The notes below the pieces were generated by a model. That model saw nothing but the letters and a program-made list of their open reading frames with translations, ran no database searches and had not been told where the DNA came from. This document shows, in pieces, positions 1 to 9,737 of a stretch of 64,000 nt of DNA. Each line of letters opens with the position of its first letter. Position 1 is the first letter of the stretch. A program made the position numbers and the translations under genes. Origin of the DNA: Erwinia_E haradaeae_I. GTDB lineage: Bacteria > Pseudomonadota > Gammaproteobacteria > Enterobacterales > Enterobacteriaceae. The DNA is taken from positions 868,001-932,000 of the forward strand of contig NZ_LR217713.1 of the NCBI RefSeq assembly GCF_900698925.1, in the 5' to 3' direction.

Positions 1-1066
1 GATAATTATATATCCAAGTTAATAGTAATTTATAGATTATAAAAATTAGCATCTAAAATTCTCATTCTATACGCATTATGACACGTATACATGATATTTT
101 ATCATATCAATTAAAGACATAATAATCTCATTCACATAAACTATAATATTTCTATCACATCCCGATAATCTTATAAAAAATACAATAAATAATATTTATA
201 CACAGAACATCTTTCAGTCTTTTTATATGTATCAAAACCATAATATTTAATCCATTTCATCAAATATACACTGAATATAAAGATTTTCCACAACACGTCC
301 ACTGGGAAACAGTCCTATAAAAGATACATTTTACCTAACAATATAATGCTTTATGTTGATAATCCTAAAAATATAATTGATGCTCTATCATGTTAATATA
401 ATATCAACTTACAATAATTTTATAACTCATCTCCCTTGTCATGCCATCTTAGTTCGCCCAACTTAATAAAAAATTCATCAGAAAAAATCCTGAATACATA
501 CAGACATGGTACAAAAGTATTTCTATCTTATCTAGATTTAGATAACATATTATGTCATGCTTCTTATTAGTTACATGTAAACAGAAAGGATTAGACACAA
601 CTAGAGTCGTTCTGAAGAAAAAAGATATAACATTGATTATACGTATATTATAATTTTGTATAAAAATATTAATTTACAGTATGCAATCTCGTAAATATTT
701 TTATTATTGACGGTGCATGCTACATTGATATGACATTATTTATATTCTTAACAACAGATAAACATCGACATTTTCAAATAACATATGTTTGATATACACC
801 GATTTATTAATCAAACTAACCAATTAAATTACCTTTCATTCTAATGGTGAGAGCATTTAATTAGCACATAATACACCAATAGTCATACTGCATGAGACAA
901 ATAGAATTTAAAAGATATTGAGATATACCCTGATCTTGTAAAAATGACTTGCCATTAATTAGCAGATATGTGATAAACATCTTAGTAAAACAAGATACAT
1001 CTCTGTTTATGAGCCACTTCTTTAGTAAAAGTAAAGAAGATGTGAATTAAAGACAGTAAAGAAGAT
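1..1066. other. gene-free AT-rich stretch
   Basis: No credible gene. All frames are broken by frequent stops. The only clear structure is the left arm of a large inverted repeat (513-731), listed separately. Confidence 0.7.
513..731. repeat. left arm of ~219-bp inverted repeat flanking cspC
   Basis: The reverse complement of this arm matches 1648-1865. A manual alignment gives about 11 mismatches and one single-base gap over 219 positions, about 95% identity. Matching blocks include TTACATGTAAACAGAA and ACAGTATGCAATCTCGTAAA. The arms enclose about 0.9 kb with the yobF remnant, cspC and its terminator. No reading frame is visible in the arm, and I found no third copy in the window. Confidence 0.9.
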
Positions 1067-1176
1067 ATGAGTAAAAACGTTGACGTTGAATACCGCTTCC
1101 TTGCCACGACTTAATTAATACCTCATACAGTAATGTTTTTAGTTTTTCTGAACGTCAAAAGCCCACGGGCGAATAA
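1067..1176 (+). pseudogene. yobF: yobF remnant (small ORF upstream of cspC), frameshifted
   Basis: From ATG 1067 the frame reads M-S-K-N-V-D-V-E-Y-R-F-L-A-T-T and then stops at 1112. The first part matches the HVDVEYRF core of E. coli YobF. A second frame running to the stop at 1174-1176 reads S-N-V-F-S-F-S-E-R-Q-K-P-T-G-E, whose start resembles the following SNVSVL stretch of YobF. A single indel near 1105-1115 separates the two halves. In E. coli yobF lies directly upstream of cspC and is co-transcribed with it, as the position here suggests. The family assignment rests on remembered sequence. The stretch may now serve only as cspC leader. Confidence 0.6.
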
Positions 1177-1197
1177 TCTCTCTAAGGAATGTGTAAA

Positions 1198-1407
1198 ATG
1201 GCAAAGATTAAAGGTCAGGTTAAATGGTTCAATGAGTCTAAAGGTTTTGGTTTTATCACTCCTTCCGACGGAAGCAAAGATGTGTTTGTGCACTTCTCCG
1301 CTATTCAGGGTAACGGCTTCAAAACTCTCGCTGAAGGCCAGAGTGTTGAGTTTGAAATTCAGGATGGACAGAAAGGCCCAGCTGCAGTAAATGTTAGCAC
1401 CATCTAA
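1198..1407 (+). CDS. cspC: cold-shock-like RNA chaperone CspC
   Basis: A 69-residue single cold-shock domain protein that binds single-stranded RNA and DNA in the cytoplasm. Both RNA-binding motifs are intact: KGFGFI near residues 16-21 and VFVHF near 29-33. The sequence is nearly identical to E. coli CspC; the GQVKWF start and the QDGQKGPAAVNV end favour CspC over CspE. I start it at the ATG at 1198 because AAGGA (1184-1188) lies 9 bases upstream. A start three codons earlier would leave no spacing. It sits behind the yobF remnant and before a strong terminator, and has clearly higher GC than its surroundings, a sign of strong selection. CspC and CspE in E. coli affect RpoS mRNA stability and transcription antitermination. 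Confidence 0.97.
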   Translation: MAKIKGQVKWFNESKGFGFITPSDGSKDVFVHFSAIQGNGFKTLAEGQSVEFEIQDGQKGPAAVNVSTI

Positions 1408-1475
1408 TATGTAATCTAAGTTTATCATTGACTACCCACAAGTAAGATCAGTGAAAATCTGAATACTCTATATAA

Positions 1476-1505
1476 GCTCCGTCAGAAATGACGGGGCCCT
1501 TCTTT
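1476..1505 (+). terminator. intrinsic terminator of cspC
   Basis: A 9-bp stem GCTCCGTCA/TGACGGGGC (one G-T pair) with a GAAA loop, followed by CCTTCTTT. It lies about 70 bases after the cspC stop. Confidence 0.88.
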
Positions 1506-1647
1506 ATATTTAAAAGAAATAGATCCATTGATATGTTTAATATTTATGTTAACTTTGTAGAAATAGTTTGCTATTAGATATGTTGGAATTGTAAGTATTC
1601 TCATATCTTTAAAAATATTATAAAACCATAAAAATATAAATAATATA

Positions 1648-1865
1648 ATATCAATGTAGCATGCACCATCAATAATAAAAATATTTACGAGATTGCATAC
1701 TGTAAATTAATATTTTTATACAAAATTATAATATACGCATAATAAGTGTTATATCTTTTTTCTTCAGAAAGACTCTAGTTGTGTCTAATCATTTCTGTTT
1801 ACATGTAACTAATAACAAGAATAAAATAATATTTTATCTAAATCTAGATAAATAGAAATACTTTT
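1648..1865. repeat. right arm of ~219-bp inverted repeat flanking cspC
   Basis: Reverse-complement partner of 513-731, about 95% identical. It begins about 150 bases after the cspC terminator. Neither arm shows terminal inverted repeats of its own or a transposase frame. Confidence 0.9.
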
Positions 1866-3000
1866 ATTATACAGTCTCTGTATTTATTGTGAGTTAACTG
1901 ATATATCTTGATATTACAATAAAAAAATTCCATATATCATAACATATGACAAAACAAGAAAAATATAAAAAAATAAATCATTCAAACTTAAATAAAATAA
2001 GCACTATTAACTTTACTATTATTTATAATAATTAATATAATTCATGATATGAATAGAATATATGATATATTTATCATCCTCTAGCTCATTTCTTTTTACA
2101 ATGAATATAATGTAAGTATAGGTTTTAAAGGTAAAGAACAACAACTATTAGAATCCTACTTATATTAATATTCATAAGAATAAATCTAAAATACTGAATA
2201 GCTGATGTATATGGACTATTGTTTAAACCTAAGTATTAAGCTGAACTCTCTTATCGAACAACTCTATGAACTATAATTATAATATCTTTTCGATTAAAAG
2301 ATCATTAGTATGCATACTTCTGAAACTTCCTAAAACATGAGTATAGTAGTAAATAATCAAATAATTAATTACTTATATGAAAGCTATATCAAAGATATAG
2401 CATACCATAATACATGCAATATTCTGAAACTTTATAATATACATTCACTTATCCCACACCTCTATGCAGAGGCATGGGATAATAAAGGGCATAACCAAAA
2501 ATCTAATCAATTTTATTCTTTCAAGATCGGTTCTTACAATCTAATCACTGATTTAAAATCAAGTAATATAATGTTATTAAGTCAATATATCAGAATTTTT
2601 ACTGCAAAAAAATATTATAATAACTGTATATATTAATAAAATCTTATGACAAATCAACTAAATATAACTCTCATCAATCGGTTCTTTTTCTCTCCGAGAA
2701 AATAAATTAATCAAAAATTAAAAAAATAGATCGAAAACCTTATCTTCGAACAAACACTTTACAAGGACCTAAATAAAAAAAAGAAAAAACACCTGTACTA
2801 TAAAAAAGACATATATTTGAACGAATTCAAGTAAATTTTCACATATACACAGACATCTCATCCTGATCGCTACCACAGAATGGTTGTCAATCTATCTAAT
2901 ACAAATGTAAAAAACTAGGAATTTCACTAGTTTCTCGCCCTGAGAGTTCTAGTATCCCTACTTGAGATACTAATTTCCGTTGTTTTTTATACAAATACGC

Positions 3001-3040
3001 CTAATACACACCGATGCTAAAATCGGTGTGTATTAGTTTT
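3001..3040 (+). terminator. perfect 15-bp hairpin followed by T run
   Basis: CTAATACACACCGAT (3001-3015), loop GCTAAA, ATCGGTGTGTATTAG (3022-3036), then TTTT. This is a textbook intrinsic terminator shape, but no intact gene lies upstream. It may have outlived its gene or end a small RNA. Confidence 0.65.
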
Positions 3041-3066
3041 GATCTACTACCATTTGATGGAGTTAT

Positions 3067-3122
3067 CCATGACTGAATATGCAGTCATGGGTCTTCATTA
3101 ACCTCTATGAATCTTTAATGAA
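3067..3122. other. two further hairpins of a structured stretch
   Basis: CCATGACTG (3067-3075) pairs perfectly with CAGTCATGG (3082-3090), and TTCATTAA (3094-3101) with TTAATGAA (3115-3122). Together with TAGTATC/GATACTA (2950-2972) and the hairpin at 3001-3036 this makes four hairpins within about 170 bases. Confidence 0.5.
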
Positions 3123-3210
3123 CAGTTTGCCTAGAATAGGAAAATAGTGTGACGACTACTTCTATCTTTTTCACTAACATAAATAACGAAGTATTAGCAA
3201 TCTTTCTTTT

Positions 3211-3384
3211 ATGAGCTACAGACCAATGGCTTTAAAAAACATTCAGCTTTTTAAAGATGAAATCGTAGATGGTATGACACCTGTATACCAATTATTGAAT
3301 AATATACAAGATAGACTTGCTTGTCCTACCCGTTACGGTAAAGCTGGTCATATCAATCCAGTCATTACAGTGAATTTAATTTAG
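3211..3384 (+). CDS. unrecognised 57-residue open frame
   Basis: ATG 3211 to TAG 3382-3384 gives 57 residues beginning MSYRPMALKNIQLF and containing CPTRYGKAGHINPVI. Its composition (Gly, Pro, Cys, Asp, Glu, Arg) is more protein-like than the spurious Lys/Asn/Ile frames nearby, and its GC is higher than its flanks. I do not recognise the family. No good Shine-Dalgarno sequence precedes either in-frame ATG (3211 or 3226). It may be a real small gene or a surviving fragment of a lost larger one. Confidence 0.35.
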   Translation: MSYRPMALKNIQLFKDEIVDGMTPVYQLLNNIQDRLACPTRYGKAGHINPVITVNLI

Positions 3385-4597
3385 TACATCATCACAATAT
3401 ATTCACCATTGAAATCACAAACAAACAAATAGACGAATAGAATTAGGTATGGTCTTCATGTTCTCCACATATGTAATAGTAATTTAACTATTAACCTAAA
3501 AAACCTAGAGAAATACAATATATAGAATAATGACTTTCTTATCATTACAGATTAATTATGGTTTTTATCTATATATAAATTATTTCACAAGTTAATTTTC
3601 TTAAAACCACTGTTTTTCTAATATAGAATAACATAATTATAAAACATATCACTAAGTGATCTTGGTGATTACATCTAAACTATTTTGTGAAAATTCTTCA
3701 ACTATTTTAACATAATTAAATTTATACTATAATACATCATACTAAATTATTGATATTCATAAAAAAAATTAGTGACTAAATAAATAAAAATTAAAAAAGT
3801 TCTTGTATTTATACCCATAAAAAATAAAGAAATAATTCTATATTAGCTATTTCATCCAAAGATTAAAAAGATACAAGAAAGAACTAAAAATTAAACTTAT
3901 AAGCTGTACTTTCATTATTGATCAAAGCAAAAATAAAACCAAATACATGTCACTGAGAAAACTATATAAAATATATAATCAACTTGATATCTATCACCCC
4001 TCTTTAGATATTCATACATATCTTTTTTCCAATCTTTTAATCTTGTTCTTCATATAAAAAATAAATAATTTCTTGATCACTTTATTTTGCAAACACAACG
4101 GACATGTAGCTATAAAAAAATAAATAAAAAAAACAAAACATATGTTTCTAAAATCTAATGACGAAGACTTTGTCGGTAAATAAAACATCTTATGATTAAA
4201 AAAAATCCTTTGACTATACAAGCACCTCCGCTGTATAACTACCCTATGAATTAACTCAATCTACTAATTATTACATCATTACATAAATATTCCCTATATA
4301 TATCATATAATATGCAATCCACAGTCTTCTATAACTCTACATCAGAAGAGTTATTTCTAATTCTGATCGAGAAAAATCTTATATGTAAATAAAAAAATTC
4401 ACTCAGTATTACTCAATAAACATTACTCAATCAACTTTTCTTAATTATGTATAACTATAATTCTATAAATTTAAACAATGATAATGTAAAACTATGAGTC
4501 CATTTTTTCTCTTACACTATATCCTTATACTTCTTTGCATCAATACTGTATATATAAATTCCGAAAATCACAAACACTAATACATAGTGATCTTATA
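3385..4597. other. gene-free AT-rich stretch
   Basis: No credible gene, RNA or relic seen. Open frames here are short, Lys/Phe/Ile-rich and unlike any family I know. Confidence 0.6.
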
Positions 4598-5827
4598 ATG
4601 ATAATACAAAAAAATAAAAAAAATATAAAAAATAGTTTGGTAATGCAAATTATTGTTGGTTTAGCATTTGGCATGACATTAGCTTGGTTTTCAAAAGAGT
4701 ATGCAATAGCCATAGGGGTGCTAGGGGATTTATTTGTAAATATATTAAAATCCATCTCACCCTTACTCGTGCTAGTCCTTACTCTAACATCTATTGCTAA
4801 CTATAACGAAGGACAAAAAAATAACATTCGAAAAATTATTATTCTCTATTTACTCAGTACATTTAGCGCAGTCATAATCGCATTAATCTTCAGTTACTTA
4901 ATGCCACAAACTTTAACACTACCGTCAACTCATTCTACGATTGTAACCCAACCCTCTAAAACGTTAGAAGTATTAAGAATCTTGCTAATGAGTATGGTAA
5001 CTAATCCCATTGAATCATTAATGCAAGCGAATTACATTAGTATTCTTTTATGGGGAATTAGCTTAGGATTTGCCTTTCGTCACAGCAGTAAAACTACCCG
5101 CTCTCTACTAAACGATTGTGCGGCTGCAGTCACACAACTAGTGCATTTAATCATTAAATTTGCACCCATTGGCATTTGCGGATTAGTTTCCTCAAGCCTA
5201 GCCTCAACTGGATTTAAGGTGTTATGGCAATACGCTGGACTACTTAGCCTCCTTATAGGATGTATGTTTCTAATTGCACTACTATTAAATCCTCTAATTG
5301 TATGGTATATAATACGTCGTAATCCTTATCCACTAGTCTTTATCTGTTTAAAAGAGAGCGGAGTAACTGCTTTTTTTACTCGCAGCTCCGCTGCTAATAT
5401 CCCGGTCAATATTATTTTAGCCAAAAAATTAAATCTAAATCCAGAGACCTATACTATATCAATTCCTATTGGAGCCAATATTAGCATGTCGGGTGCATCT
5501 ATCACTATTACGGTGCTAACACTCGCAGCGATACACACCCTAGGAATTAGTCTAGACTGGCCTACTTCGATTCTACTTAGCCTGGTAGCATCTTTATGCG
5601 CTTGTGGTGCCTCTAGTATTGCTAGTGGATCGCTACTTTTAATACCAGTAGTATGTCACATCTTTGGTATTCCTAATGAAATAGCCATGCAAGTAGTCGC
5701 AATCGGATTTATTATAAGCATATTGCAGGATTCTGCTGAGACCGCTCTTAACTCATCCGCAGCTATTTTATTTACTGCTGCTGTATGTATGGCAGAAAAA
5801 TACAATCCATTAAATAAAAAGATCTAA
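4598..5827 (+). CDS. sstT: serine/threonine:Na+ symporter SstT
   Basis: Inner-membrane importer of serine and threonine driven by sodium, of the dicarboxylate/amino acid:cation symporter (DAACS) family. Aligned from memory it follows E. coli SstT over its length, with family landmarks FTRSSAANIPVN and SIPIGANISMSGASITITVLTLAA, which form the re-entrant hairpin and transport core, and the late VVAIGFIISILQDSAETALNSS motif. I begin at ATG 4598 (409 residues; E. coli 414) because the preceding in-frame residues have no counterpart in the family. The ribosome binding site is weak. It stands alone. Amino-acid import fits a host-dependent symbiont. Confidence 0.95.
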   Translation: MIIQKNKKNIKNSLVMQIIVGLAFGMTLAWFSKEYAIAIGVLGDLFVNILKSISPLLVLVLTLTSIANYNEGQKNNIRKIIILYLLSTFSAVIIALIFSYLMPQTLTLPSTHSTIVTQPSKTLEVLRILLMSMVTNPIESLMQANYISILLWGISLGFAFRHSSKTTRSLLNDCAAAVTQLVHLIIKFAPIGICGLVSSSLASTGFKVLWQYAGLLSLLIGCMFLIALLLNPLIVWYIIRRNPYPLVFICLKESGVTAFFTRSSAANIPVNIILAKKLNLNPETYTISIPIGANISMSGASITITVLTLAAIHTLGISLDWPTSILLSLVASLCACGASSIASGSLLLIPVVCHIFGIPNEIAMQVVAIGFIISILQDSAETALNSSAAILFTAAVCMAEKYNPLNKKI

Positions 5828-6175
5828 TTCTTATAACGAACATAGACAATTAAATAAAAATGGAAAGAAAAGATAGGAACAAAAAACAAAAATATTCTCA
5901 AATTAATAGAAAACATTCTACATCCACACCATACTGTCTGTAATTCCGTTGATGTATCAAAAAATAACTAAATACAATACTTCATTGAACTTAAAAGGCT
6001 ATATTATATTTCTGTCGAAATATAATGGTCTCTCATGTCATATCTCAACTCTTTTTTTATATCACACATATCATATTACTAATGACATATCACTTAGTAT
6101 AAGTAATATTCTGGTTCTTATATATCAAAGCCTTAAAAGTATAAAATTATTACAATCTCTATTTCATGAAATATA
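5828..6175. other. spacer between convergent sstT and mdlB
   Basis: No gene. A 14-bp perfect palindrome TATTTCATGAAATA lies at about 6162-6175 next to the mdlB stop. No convincing terminator. Confidence 0.5.
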
Positions 6176-7930
6176 TTACATCATGAAAATTTCTTCACTA
6201 GCCAATTGTAATCGATACATCTGCCAATAACGACCCTGTTTTTGTAATAATTGATGATGATTACCACTCTCTACTATTCGCCCTCGATGTAGTACGAAAA
6301 TTGTATCTGCTTCAGTAATTGTTGAAAGACGATGGGCGATAACTATAAGTGTTGCTTTTTTACGTAAAAGACATAAAGCTTTCTGAATTGCTTGCTCAGT
6401 ACCCGAGTCAATATTAGCTGTTGCTTCATCTAAAATCAGTATCTGTGGTGTGGTAACCAATACTCTTGCTATCGCTAAAAGCTGTTTTTGTCCAACAGAT
6501 AGAAAATTACCCTGCTCTCCTAAATGAGTGTAGATACCTTGTGGCATGGATCGCGCGAGAGCTGCTAATTGTACTGTCTCTAAAATATGCCAAACTACCT
6601 CTTCAGTAATAGATCTGCCTAAAGTAACATTAGCAAAAAACGTATCAGCTAATATTACTGGATCTTGCTGTAACATTGCTAAACTATCACGCAATACAGA
6701 ATGACTCAACGAAGACAATGGTCTAGAATCAAGTAATATTTCACCTTTATTTAAAGGATAATAACCCATCAAAAGATTTGCTAATGTGCTTTTCCCACTT
6801 CCAGTATGCCCGACTAATGCCACAAAGTGTTGAGTAGGTACCGATATATTGATATCGGTTAAAACCGGACAACAAGAAGAATACGTAAAAGTTAAATTAC
6901 GAATATCAATACTTCCAGAATGCAATGGCTCTATATCCTCACCGTAGTGTTGTCGAGGAGAATCCATTAATTCAAAAATCCTCTCGCCTGCAACCACAGC
7001 CTGCTGTAAAATCGATTGCTGCGTAGTTACTTCAATTAAGGGCTCGTTTAACCGCGCAAGATAGTTGATAAAAGCATATAATACGCCAACCTCAATAGTA
7101 TTAATAGATGAAAAACCAAAAAGCATCATTAAACCACATAAAATCAACGCAGAAAAAAAACTTAAAAGTGGTCGTAACAAGAACCCTTCGAGCCTTAGAG
7201 TCTCCATACGAGATAGATAATGTAATCGACTAATTTCTCCCATCCGCTTGCCAAAGCGAGCTTGTTGTCGAAACTGTTGGATAACACTCATTCCATTAAT
7301 AACTTCATTAAAACCATTATTAATATCAGCTAAATAACTACGAACTCGTCTCACAATGGGAGTACTACAACGCTGGTATATAAACATCACTATTAATACA
7401 GCAGGAAAAATTGTCATCGCTACTAATGCCATACGCCAGTTAAGACTAAACATGGCCACAAGCATCGTTCCAACTAATGCGCTGCTACGCAATGCTGTAG
7501 AAACTACAGTCACATATAAATCACGTACTACTTCCGTGTCATTAGTAACCCTTGAAATAATTTGTCCAACTGGCTGAGCATCAAAAACACTTAAGGGCTG
7601 ACGTAATGCTGCATCCATGACATTAGTTCGTAAATCTTGAACCACTCTCACTGAAACTTGATTAAACCATAGCGCTTGCCAGTAATATAACAATGCCGCC
7701 AGTATCTGTAAGAAAAGATAACCCAATACTATTAATCCCGACAAACCTCCAAAAGGCACATAGTGTTTAGCCATGTGATCAATGAGAACACTAAGAAGTA
7801 TTGAGCCTATAACTTCTGCCCCAGCAGCAATCCATAGCATTACAATAGCTAAACAAAGAGACTTCCACCACGGGGCACCATACGCAAGTAACCTTTTTAT
7901 AGTTGGCCAAAGTTTGACTACATTAGTCAT
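6176..7930 (-). CDS. mdlB: ABC-type multidrug/lipid exporter half-transporter MdlB
   Basis: Half-size ABC exporter: six membrane segments in roughly residues 1-320, then the nucleotide-binding domain. Walker A GHTGSGKST is near 374-382, the signature LSVGQ near 477-481 and Walker B ILILDE near 497-502. The atypical LSVGQKQLLAIARVL signature matches E. coli MdlB. Length 584 versus about 593 in E. coli. Its start overlaps the end of mdlA by 8 bases, so the two are translationally coupled and presumably form a heterodimer in the inner membrane. The natural substrate is unknown. MdlAB is often kept in reduced symbionts, where a lipid-handling role has been suggested. Confidence 0.95.
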   Translation of the reverse strand: MTNVVKLWPTIKRLLAYGAPWWKSLCLAIVMLWIAAGAEVIGSILLSVLIDHMAKHYVPFGGLSGLIVLGYLFLQILAALLYYWQALWFNQVSVRVVQDLRTNVMDAALRQPLSVFDAQPVGQIISRVTNDTEVVRDLYVTVVSTALRSSALVGTMLVAMFSLNWRMALVAMTIFPAVLIVMFIYQRCSTPIVRRVRSYLADINNGFNEVINGMSVIQQFRQQARFGKRMGEISRLHYLSRMETLRLEGFLLRPLLSFFSALILCGLMMLFGFSSINTIEVGVLYAFINYLARLNEPLIEVTTQQSILQQAVVAGERIFELMDSPRQHYGEDIEPLHSGSIDIRNLTFTYSSCCPVLTDINISVPTQHFVALVGHTGSGKSTLANLLMGYYPLNKGEILLDSRPLSSLSHSVLRDSLAMLQQDPVILADTFFANVTLGRSITEEVVWHILETVQLAALARSMPQGIYTHLGEQGNFLSVGQKQLLAIARVLVTTPQILILDEATANIDSGTEQAIQKALCLLRKKATLIVIAHRLSTITEADTIFVLHRGRIVESGNHHQLLQKQGRYWQMYRLQLASEEIFMM

Positions 7931-9722
7931 CGGCCGCTCCGTATTCTATATTATCCTTATCCAATACATCCTCTAACTGCTGATAACGATACATTTCACG
8001 ATACCAACCTTTATTAGCCAATAACTTATTATGATCCCCTCTTTGCGTCACCATTCCATTCTTTAATACTAAAATTTCATTAGCTTCAGCTAAAACAGAA
8101 AGGCGATGAGCGGTAATAATAACCGTTCTACTTTCTCCCCAGTGACGCAAATTATGCATAATTTGATGTTCAGTACGTCCATCCACAGCAGATAACGCAT
8201 CATCTAACACTAGAATCTCAGCATTTAAAAGAAGTGCGCGAGCAATAGCAATACGTTGTTTCTGCCCTCCTGAAAGCATTACACCACGTTCACCAACTTG
8301 TGTTTCATAACCACAAGGTAAACGCAATATATCTTCATGAACATGTGCAAGCTTTGCCACATACTCAATCTCATGTTGAGTAGAAGTTGGACGCCCTAAA
8401 GCAATGTTTTTTGCTACACTATCAGAAAATAAAAAAGGAGTTTGACTCGCCACTGCAAGTCGACTGCGCCACGAATCAAGACGAATCTGAGATAAAGGAG
8501 TTTCATGAAAAAAAATATCTCCTTGATCAATGTCAAAATGACGTTGAATTAAACTTAATAAAGTACTTTTTCCAGAACCCGTTGGACCACATACACCTAA
8601 CATCTGACCAGGCTTAATCGTCACATTAAGATTCGATAATATAGCCTTCTCTGACCCTGGATAATAAAATTTTCCTATAGTAATTTGTAACAAACCGCGA
8701 TTTTTAGGTAAAATATTCTGACCATCAACCACTACTGGAGCCTCCGATAGGAGTGCAAAAATACGACTCCAAGCCACGCTCCCTCGCTCAACAATATTCA
8801 ACATCCATGCTAATGCCAGCATAGGCCAAATCATTAAACCTAGATACATGACAAAACTAGTTAACTGACCTAAAGTAATCGTACTATGCCACACCATCCA
8901 ACTGCCACCAACAATAGCTAACAAATTTGACAATGCAACAGAAACATAAATAGTAGGATCAAAACGAGCATCAATACGAGCAGCGCGCAAATTTTCCTCT
9001 CCTGTATCTTTAGCGATAGCTGCAAATTTAGCAGATTGATGATCCTCTAAACCAAAAGCTTTAATCATGCGAATACTGCTTAAACTTTCTTGTGTCTGAT
9101 CATTTAATGATGAAAAGGCAGCTTGTACATTTTTAAAACGCTGATGTAGTTGATTACCATAACATTTAATAACTAAAGCCATTATAGGCATTGGAAGAAG
9201 CGCTAAAATTGTTAATTTTAAACTAATTTGTGAACCCATGACCAGCAACACTGTGACTCCCATTACTAAAGAATCTACTAAAGTAAGAAAACCTTCACCA
9301 GCTGCAAAGACTACACGATCCACATCATTAGTAGCTCGAGCAATTAAATCACCAGTACGACGACGTAAATAAAATTCAGGATGTTGACAACTAAGCTGCC
9401 TGTAAAAACCTGCGCGCAATTCTACTGCTAAATGATAGGAAGCACCAAATAACAGTATGCGCCATAAGTAATGTAATACATAAATCACCGTAGCAGTAAG
9501 AAGCATAACACCAACCCACATCAACACTTGACTGTGACTTAATTCATTACGACTTACGCCGTCTACTATTTTTCCTACAACGCATGGTGGTAATAACTTT
9601 AATATTGCAATTATAAGAAGAAGAAGAACCGCCCCAAGATAACGACGCCATTCACGTAAAAAATACCAGCTTAATTGGCTAAATAACCTAACTGAAAAAT
9701 CCTGATGATCGGCCTGACTCAT
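7923..9722 (-). CDS. mdlA: ABC-type multidrug/lipid exporter half-transporter MdlA
   Basis: Partner half-transporter of MdlB. The membrane domain covers about residues 1-320. Walker A GPTGSGKST is at about 379-387, the signature LSGGQ at about 483-487 and Walker B ILVLDD at about 503-508, followed by ALSAVDGRTE as in E. coli MdlA. Length 599 versus 590. The N-terminus carries about ten residues before the VRLFSQLSWYF block where E. coli starts; the ATG at 9722 has GAGG about 8 bases upstream and no later start codon fits. It lies 15 bases after decR on the same strand, preserving the E. coli decR-mdlA-mdlB order. Confidence 0.95.
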   Translation of the reverse strand: MSQADHQDFSVRLFSQLSWYFLREWRRYLGAVLLLLIIAILKLLPPCVVGKIVDGVSRNELSHSQVLMWVGVMLLTATVIYVLHYLWRILLFGASYHLAVELRAGFYRQLSCQHPEFYLRRRTGDLIARATNDVDRVVFAAGEGFLTLVDSLVMGVTVLLVMGSQISLKLTILALLPMPIMALVIKCYGNQLHQRFKNVQAAFSSLNDQTQESLSSIRMIKAFGLEDHQSAKFAAIAKDTGEENLRAARIDARFDPTIYVSVALSNLLAIVGGSWMVWHSTITLGQLTSFVMYLGLMIWPMLALAWMLNIVERGSVAWSRIFALLSEAPVVVDGQNILPKNRGLLQITIGKFYYPGSEKAILSNLNVTIKPGQMLGVCGPTGSGKSTLLSLIQRHFDIDQGDIFFHETPLSQIRLDSWRSRLAVASQTPFLFSDSVAKNIALGRPTSTQHEIEYVAKLAHVHEDILRLPCGYETQVGERGVMLSGGQKQRIAIARALLLNAEILVLDDALSAVDGRTEHQIMHNLRHWGESRTVIITAHRLSVLAEANEILVLKNGMVTQRGDHNKLLANKGWYREMYRYQQLEDVLDKDNIEYGAADD

Positions 9723-9737
9723 CCGAAACCTCGCTAT

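Larger units (their letters stand above)
1506..3210. other. gene-free stretch with repeat arm and hairpins
   Basis: Holds the right inverted-repeat arm (1648-1865), an imperfect hairpin around 2453-2485 (TATCCCA...TGGGATA) and the hairpin cluster at 2950-3122. A 99-codon open frame at 2337-2636 has no recognisable similarity, is very AT-rich and contains the hairpin, so I do not call it a gene. Confidence 0.6.

Noticed and set aside
513..1865. Insertion sequence or composite transposon around cspC
   Set aside because: The repeat arms carry no transposase frame, no internal terminal repeats and no evident target-site duplication, so I report only an inverted repeat.
2337..2636. 99-codon open frame
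   Set aside because: Asn/Ile/Tyr/Lys-rich, no similarity I recognise, no ribosome binding site, and it contains a strong hairpin. Frames of this size are expected by chance in a window this long.
4012..4221. 69-codon frame on the minus strand
   Set aside because: Phe/Lys/Ile-rich translation of AT-rich spacer without start context or family features.
5949..6230. 93-codon frame overlapping the end of mdlB
   Set aside because: Runs antisense into mdlB and has no similarity; spurious.
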